Positions 61,218 to 64,000 of a stretch of 64,000 bases of DNA are shown here, in pieces. The DNA lies in contig CALLAE010000004.1 in assembly GCA_938002665.1 (NCBI GenBank), forward strand, positions 1 to 64,000. Reading direction: 5' to 3'. The translations under genes were made by a program, and so were the position numbers. The stretch's first letter is position 1; every line of letters begins with the position of its first letter. The notes beneath the pieces are model-generated. The model had not been told where the DNA came from. It was given only the letters and a program-made list of their open reading frames with translations, and did no database searches. Source of the stretch: an uncultured Saprospiraceae bacterium (GTDB taxonomy: Bacteria > Bacteroidota > Bacteroidia > Chitinophagales > Saprospiraceae).

Positions 61218-62891
61218 ATGCTAACTACCAAAAAGAAGAGCATAGCTAGACTAGTAGAGCTATGTCGTAGACATGAGTTGACAAGAATTATCTTTTCTCC
61301 AGGCTCTAGGAATGCGCCCTTAGTTATTGGTTTTAGTGCAGAGAAAGAAATGATCTGTGATACCATAGCAGATGAGAGAGTAGCCGCATTTGTAGCCTTA
61401 GGAAAATCTATTGCCTTGGCTAAGCCGGCCATTATCTGTTGTACTTCAGGAAGTGCAGTTCTCAATTATGCACCAGCAATTGTAGAAGCGTATTATCATA
61501 GAGTCCCACTACTTATTCTCACAGCAGATAGACCTAGTGAATGGATAGATCAAGGAATAGGGCAGAGCATGCGCCAAAAAGACGTCTATAAAAACTACGT
61601 AAAAGGCAGCTATCAGCTCATAGAAGAGGCAAGAACTGATGAGGAGCTAATAGCAAATGATAATGTTATCAATGATGCCATTAACTTAACCATGGAAGGT
61701 GCCCCAGGTCCTGTCCATATTAATATCCCTTTCTATGAGCCTCTGTACGAGCAAGAAGAGCTTAAAGAGTTTACCCCTAAGCTTCACCTCCAGTCATATA
61801 AGAAACCCAACGAAACTATTCTGAATGATGAGGACAAGGAAATGTGGACGAGGAGTAGTAAGAAGTTAATCTTGGTAGGACTTATTCATCCTAATAAGAG
61901 ACTGAATGCAATATTAAAAGAGCTCTCACAGAGAGGAGATCTTGTTGTTATGACTGAGACAACTTCGAATCAATATTTAGATAATTCTATCCAATGTATA
62001 GATAGAGTTCTAGAATGCATCGGAGCAACTCCTGAATTGATACCTGATTTACTTATAAGTATAGGTGGGCCCATAGTCTCGAAAAAAATAAAGCAATACT
62101 TCTTTCAACATAAGCCTGCTAATCATTGGTATCTTGATCCAGGAGCATTACAAGATACTTTCAGAGCTCGCCCCAAGCATATTAAGGAAGAAGCGGAGCA
62201 TTTGCTAAGCTTGTTGTTGAATCTGCAATCACTAAATCATAGTAGGTTCAATAATTCATGGTACAACTTGCAAAAAAATACATCTGCAATAGCATCTTCC
62301 TATATACAGGATATTACCTTTTCCGACCTACTAGTATTTGATACCATCTTCCATCAACTTCCACTGAATAGTCTAGTTCATCTAGCTAATAGTACGCCTG
62401 TACGCTATGCGCAGCTATTTGATCAGAGACCAGATTTGAGATTTTATTCTAACAGGGGAGTGAGTGGAATAGATGGTAGCACCTCCACGGCTATGGGCAT
62501 CGCTTCTGAGACGCAAAGCCTTAATGTGCTTATCACTGGAGACATTTCATTTCTTTATGACTCTAATGCCTTTTGGCAAAAATCGATTCCTGACAATCTG
62601 AAGATAATATTGATCAATAATGGTGGAGGAGGCATCTTCCGATGCATACCGGGTCCAGACTCTACAGATAGACTAGAAGATGTTTTTGAAGCTCATCATG
62701 AGCTTACTGCTGAGCATATAGCTGCGATGTATAAGCTGACTTACAAGACAGCTGAAAATATTACGCAACTGCATGAAGCTCTAGATTATCTATGGCAATC
62801 TAAAAAAACAAGTCTATTAGAAGTATTCACACCTAGACTCAGCAATGATAAAGTCCTGAAAGGATTTTTCAAGCACATGAAAACGGGTTAG
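61218..62891 (+). CDS. menD: 2-succinyl-5-enolpyruvyl-6-hydroxy-3-cyclohexene-1-carboxylate synthase
   Basis: 557 residues, near the usual 556 of MenD. The N-terminal RIIFSPGSRNAPLVIGF and DERVAAFVALG are typical, and the thiamin diphosphate site is SGIDGSTSTAMGIA with GDISFLYDSNAFW. The enzyme condenses 2-oxoglutarate with isochorismate using ThDP. It ends the men operon here; menB, menA and menH are not in the window. No terminator hairpin is obvious in the 115 bases that follow. Confidence 0.95.
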   Translation: MLTTKKKSIARLVELCRRHELTRIIFSPGSRNAPLVIGFSAEKEMICDTIADERVAAFVALGKSIALAKPAIICCTSGSAVLNYAPAIVEAYYHRVPLLILTADRPSEWIDQGIGQSMRQKDVYKNYVKGSYQLIEEARTDEELIANDNVINDAINLTMEGAPGPVHINIPFYEPLYEQEELKEFTPKLHLQSYKKPNETILNDEDKEMWTRSSKKLILVGLIHPNKRLNAILKELSQRGDLVVMTETTSNQYLDNSIQCIDRVLECIGATPELIPDLLISIGGPIVSKKIKQYFFQHKPANHWYLDPGALQDTFRARPKHIKEEAEHLLSLLLNLQSLNHSRFNNSWYNLQKNTSAIASSYIQDITFSDLLVFDTIFHQLPLNSLVHLANSTPVRYAQLFDQRPDLRFYSNRGVSGIDGSTSTAMGIASETQSLNVLITGDISFLYDSNAFWQKSIPDNLKIILINNGGGGIFRCIPGPDSTDRLEDVFEAHHELTAEHIAAMYKLTYKTAENITQLHEALDYLWQSKKTSLLEVFTPRLSNDKVLKGFFKHMKTG

Positions 62892-63006
62892 ATCTGGCGT
62901 TTTTGGGATGGCCTATATCTTAACGAAGAGCGAAGATAGTACACTTTAGAAAACAGCAAGATATTCATCAACAATAATCCAATTTATTAAATGAAAAGTC
63001 GGCTAT

Positions 63007-64000
63007 CTAACTAATAAGAAGACCATTTTTCTCCAAATTATAGTATTCTTCAAAAGAGATCATTCTTTGTCGTTGTTCATCCCAGAGCTTAGCTTGTATT
63101 GATTTCAGACTCTCTCTAAAGGTGATAATATTTGTGTACTTATTTAGGATAGGATTGTCCTTAACACATTTCTCAAGATTATAATTTGGTATTCTACTAC
63201 TGAGATGATGTATATGATGAAAACCAATATTGCCTGTCAACCACTGAAAGAGTTTAGGCAACTTATAATAGCTAGCACCACGAATGGAAGCAAGCAAAAA
63301 ATCCCAATTTTCCTTCCAGTTATTATAACTCGTATCATGTGTATGCTGAATATAAAAGAACCAGAAAGCAATTATAGAAAAAAGAAATATTATCGATAAC
63401 TGGACGAATAGAAATCTTTGCCATCCTACGATGTAAGCAAGAAAGGCATATATGCCAAATATCAAAAGGTTGTTCTTAACTTGAGACCACTTAATCCGCG
63501 AAACCATTCCACGAAAAGATCTTACTAAAGGGACTCTATTTGATATTGTAAAATAGAAGATTGGCACTACTATAAAAAGGATGATAGGATGTCTGAAAAA
63601 TCGATACTTGAACCTGCCCCATTTATTTCGATCCCTAAATTCTTTGACCGTAAGAAAATCTATATCACCTATATCTCTCTCTTCTAGTTGCCCTGTATGA
63701 CCATGATGATGGTTATGTACTTTGGCCCAATACTTATAGGGAATACTGCTGAAAAGACTACAGGCATATCCTATGAAATTATTCGCTCTCTGTGACCTGG
63801 TAAAGGATTGATGACCGCAGTCATGCTGAATAATGAAAATTCTAACTAAAAAAAATGCATTTATAAATGCTAACCCTAAAGCCAGCCATATAGAATAACT
63901 GTAGACAAAATACATCAAGATCCACAAGGCAAGATAAGGAAGAAAGGTGTTTAGAATTTGAATGCCCGCTTTTCTAGAATCTGGGGTTTGGTATTGCTCT
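63007..64000 (-). CDS. membrane fatty acid desaturase (5' end outside window)
   Basis: The frame stays open to the right edge, so the true start lies beyond base 64000 and at least 330 residues are coded. The three histidine boxes of the acyl-lipid desaturase family are visible: HDCGH, HNHHHGHTG, and HHIHHL near the C terminus, between several membrane helices. It puts a double bond into acyl chains using a di-iron centre, adjusting membrane fluidity. Convergent with menD across 115 bases. Confidence 0.87.
   Translation of the reverse strand, partial: EQYQTPDSRKAGIQILNTFLPYLALWILMYFVYSYSIWLALGLAFINAFFLVRIFIIQHDCGHQSFTRSQRANNFIGYACSLFSSIPYKYWAKVHNHHHGHTGQLEERDIGDIDFLTVKEFRDRNKWGRFKYRFFRHPIILFIVVPIFYFTISNRVPLVRSFRGMVSRIKWSQVKNNLLIFGIYAFLAYIVGWQRFLFVQLSIIFLFSIIAFWFFYIQHTHDTSYNNWKENWDFLLASIRGASYYKLPKLFQWLTGNIGFHHIHHLSSRIPNYNLEKCVKDNPILNKYTNIITFRESLKSIQAKLWDEQRQRMISFEEYYNLEKNGLLIS

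Overview
The window is about 37-40% GC by eye and carries many marks of the phylum Bacteroidota, probably a Saprospiria-like gliding bacterium. It has three large secreted proteins with C-terminal type IX secretion (T9SS) sorting domains, a GldC gliding protein, a TamL-type lipoprotein assembly factor, DUF2911, DUF4369-type thioredoxin and SusC-like outer membrane proteins. It also has Bacteroidota-type promoters (TAnnTTTG near -7, at best with TTTG near -33). No mobile element, CRISPR array, tRNA or rRNA was seen, and the gene content looks like ordinary chromosome. Genus assignment is inference.

Layout. 1-7 kb: two tandem paralogous T9SS cargo proteins with HYR-like repeats, a dockerin-like and a cohesin-like domain; the first is cut by the window edge. 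7-17 kb: housekeeping genes (YfcE-type phosphoesterase, a transsulfuration enzyme, an outer membrane barrel, an RluD-type pseudouridine synthase, a LuxC-type acyl-CoA reductase, endonuclease III, TamL, a TrmH-family methyltransferase, a TlpA-like thioredoxin). 17-30 kb: uridine kinase divergent from a NupC transporter, DUF2911, a TonB-type receptor, then a PIG-L deacetylase / 47-residue membrane protein / sodium:solute symporter operon, an NqrM-like protein, MazG, a small HTH protein and alanine dehydrogenase. 30-33 kb: three tandem small beta-barrel paralogs bracketed by two copies of a sequence that looks like an antisense-strand small RNA with an intrinsic terminator. 33.7-38.4 kb: a 1583-residue metalloprotease with 14 PKD domains in an alternating two-type pattern and a T9SS tail, followed by the SRP RNA gene and a transaldolase-like gene. 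39-46 kb: nucleoside phosphorylase, ArsC-like protein and HemF, a LuxE-like protein, a cell wall amidase and cytochrome c maturation genes (ccmB, ccmC, ccmD). 46-54 kb: glutamate dehydrogenase and an Lrp regulator, TraB/GumN and GldC, then an S24 repressor-like regulator in an apparent operon with a small unknown protein and an FtsE-like ATPase fold that has lost its ATPase motifs; a YyaL/DUF255 thioredoxin lipoprotein and a DUF458 protein follow. 54-64 kb: a pair of M16 peptidases, a menaquinone operon (menC, menE, menF, menD) and a fatty acid desaturase cut by the right edge.

Themes. Nucleoside salvage appears in two places (udk, nupC, a nucleoside phosphorylase). Respiration is represented by the men operon, ccmBCD, hemF and an NqrM-like protein. 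Genes are packed tightly: nine of twelve convergent gene pairs overlap or are separated by at most one base, and several start codons are TTG or GTG. The best leads for new biology are the repeated small-RNA-like element, the pseudo-ATPase operon and the unlisted 47-residue membrane protein. All function calls are from reading protein sequence without database searches.
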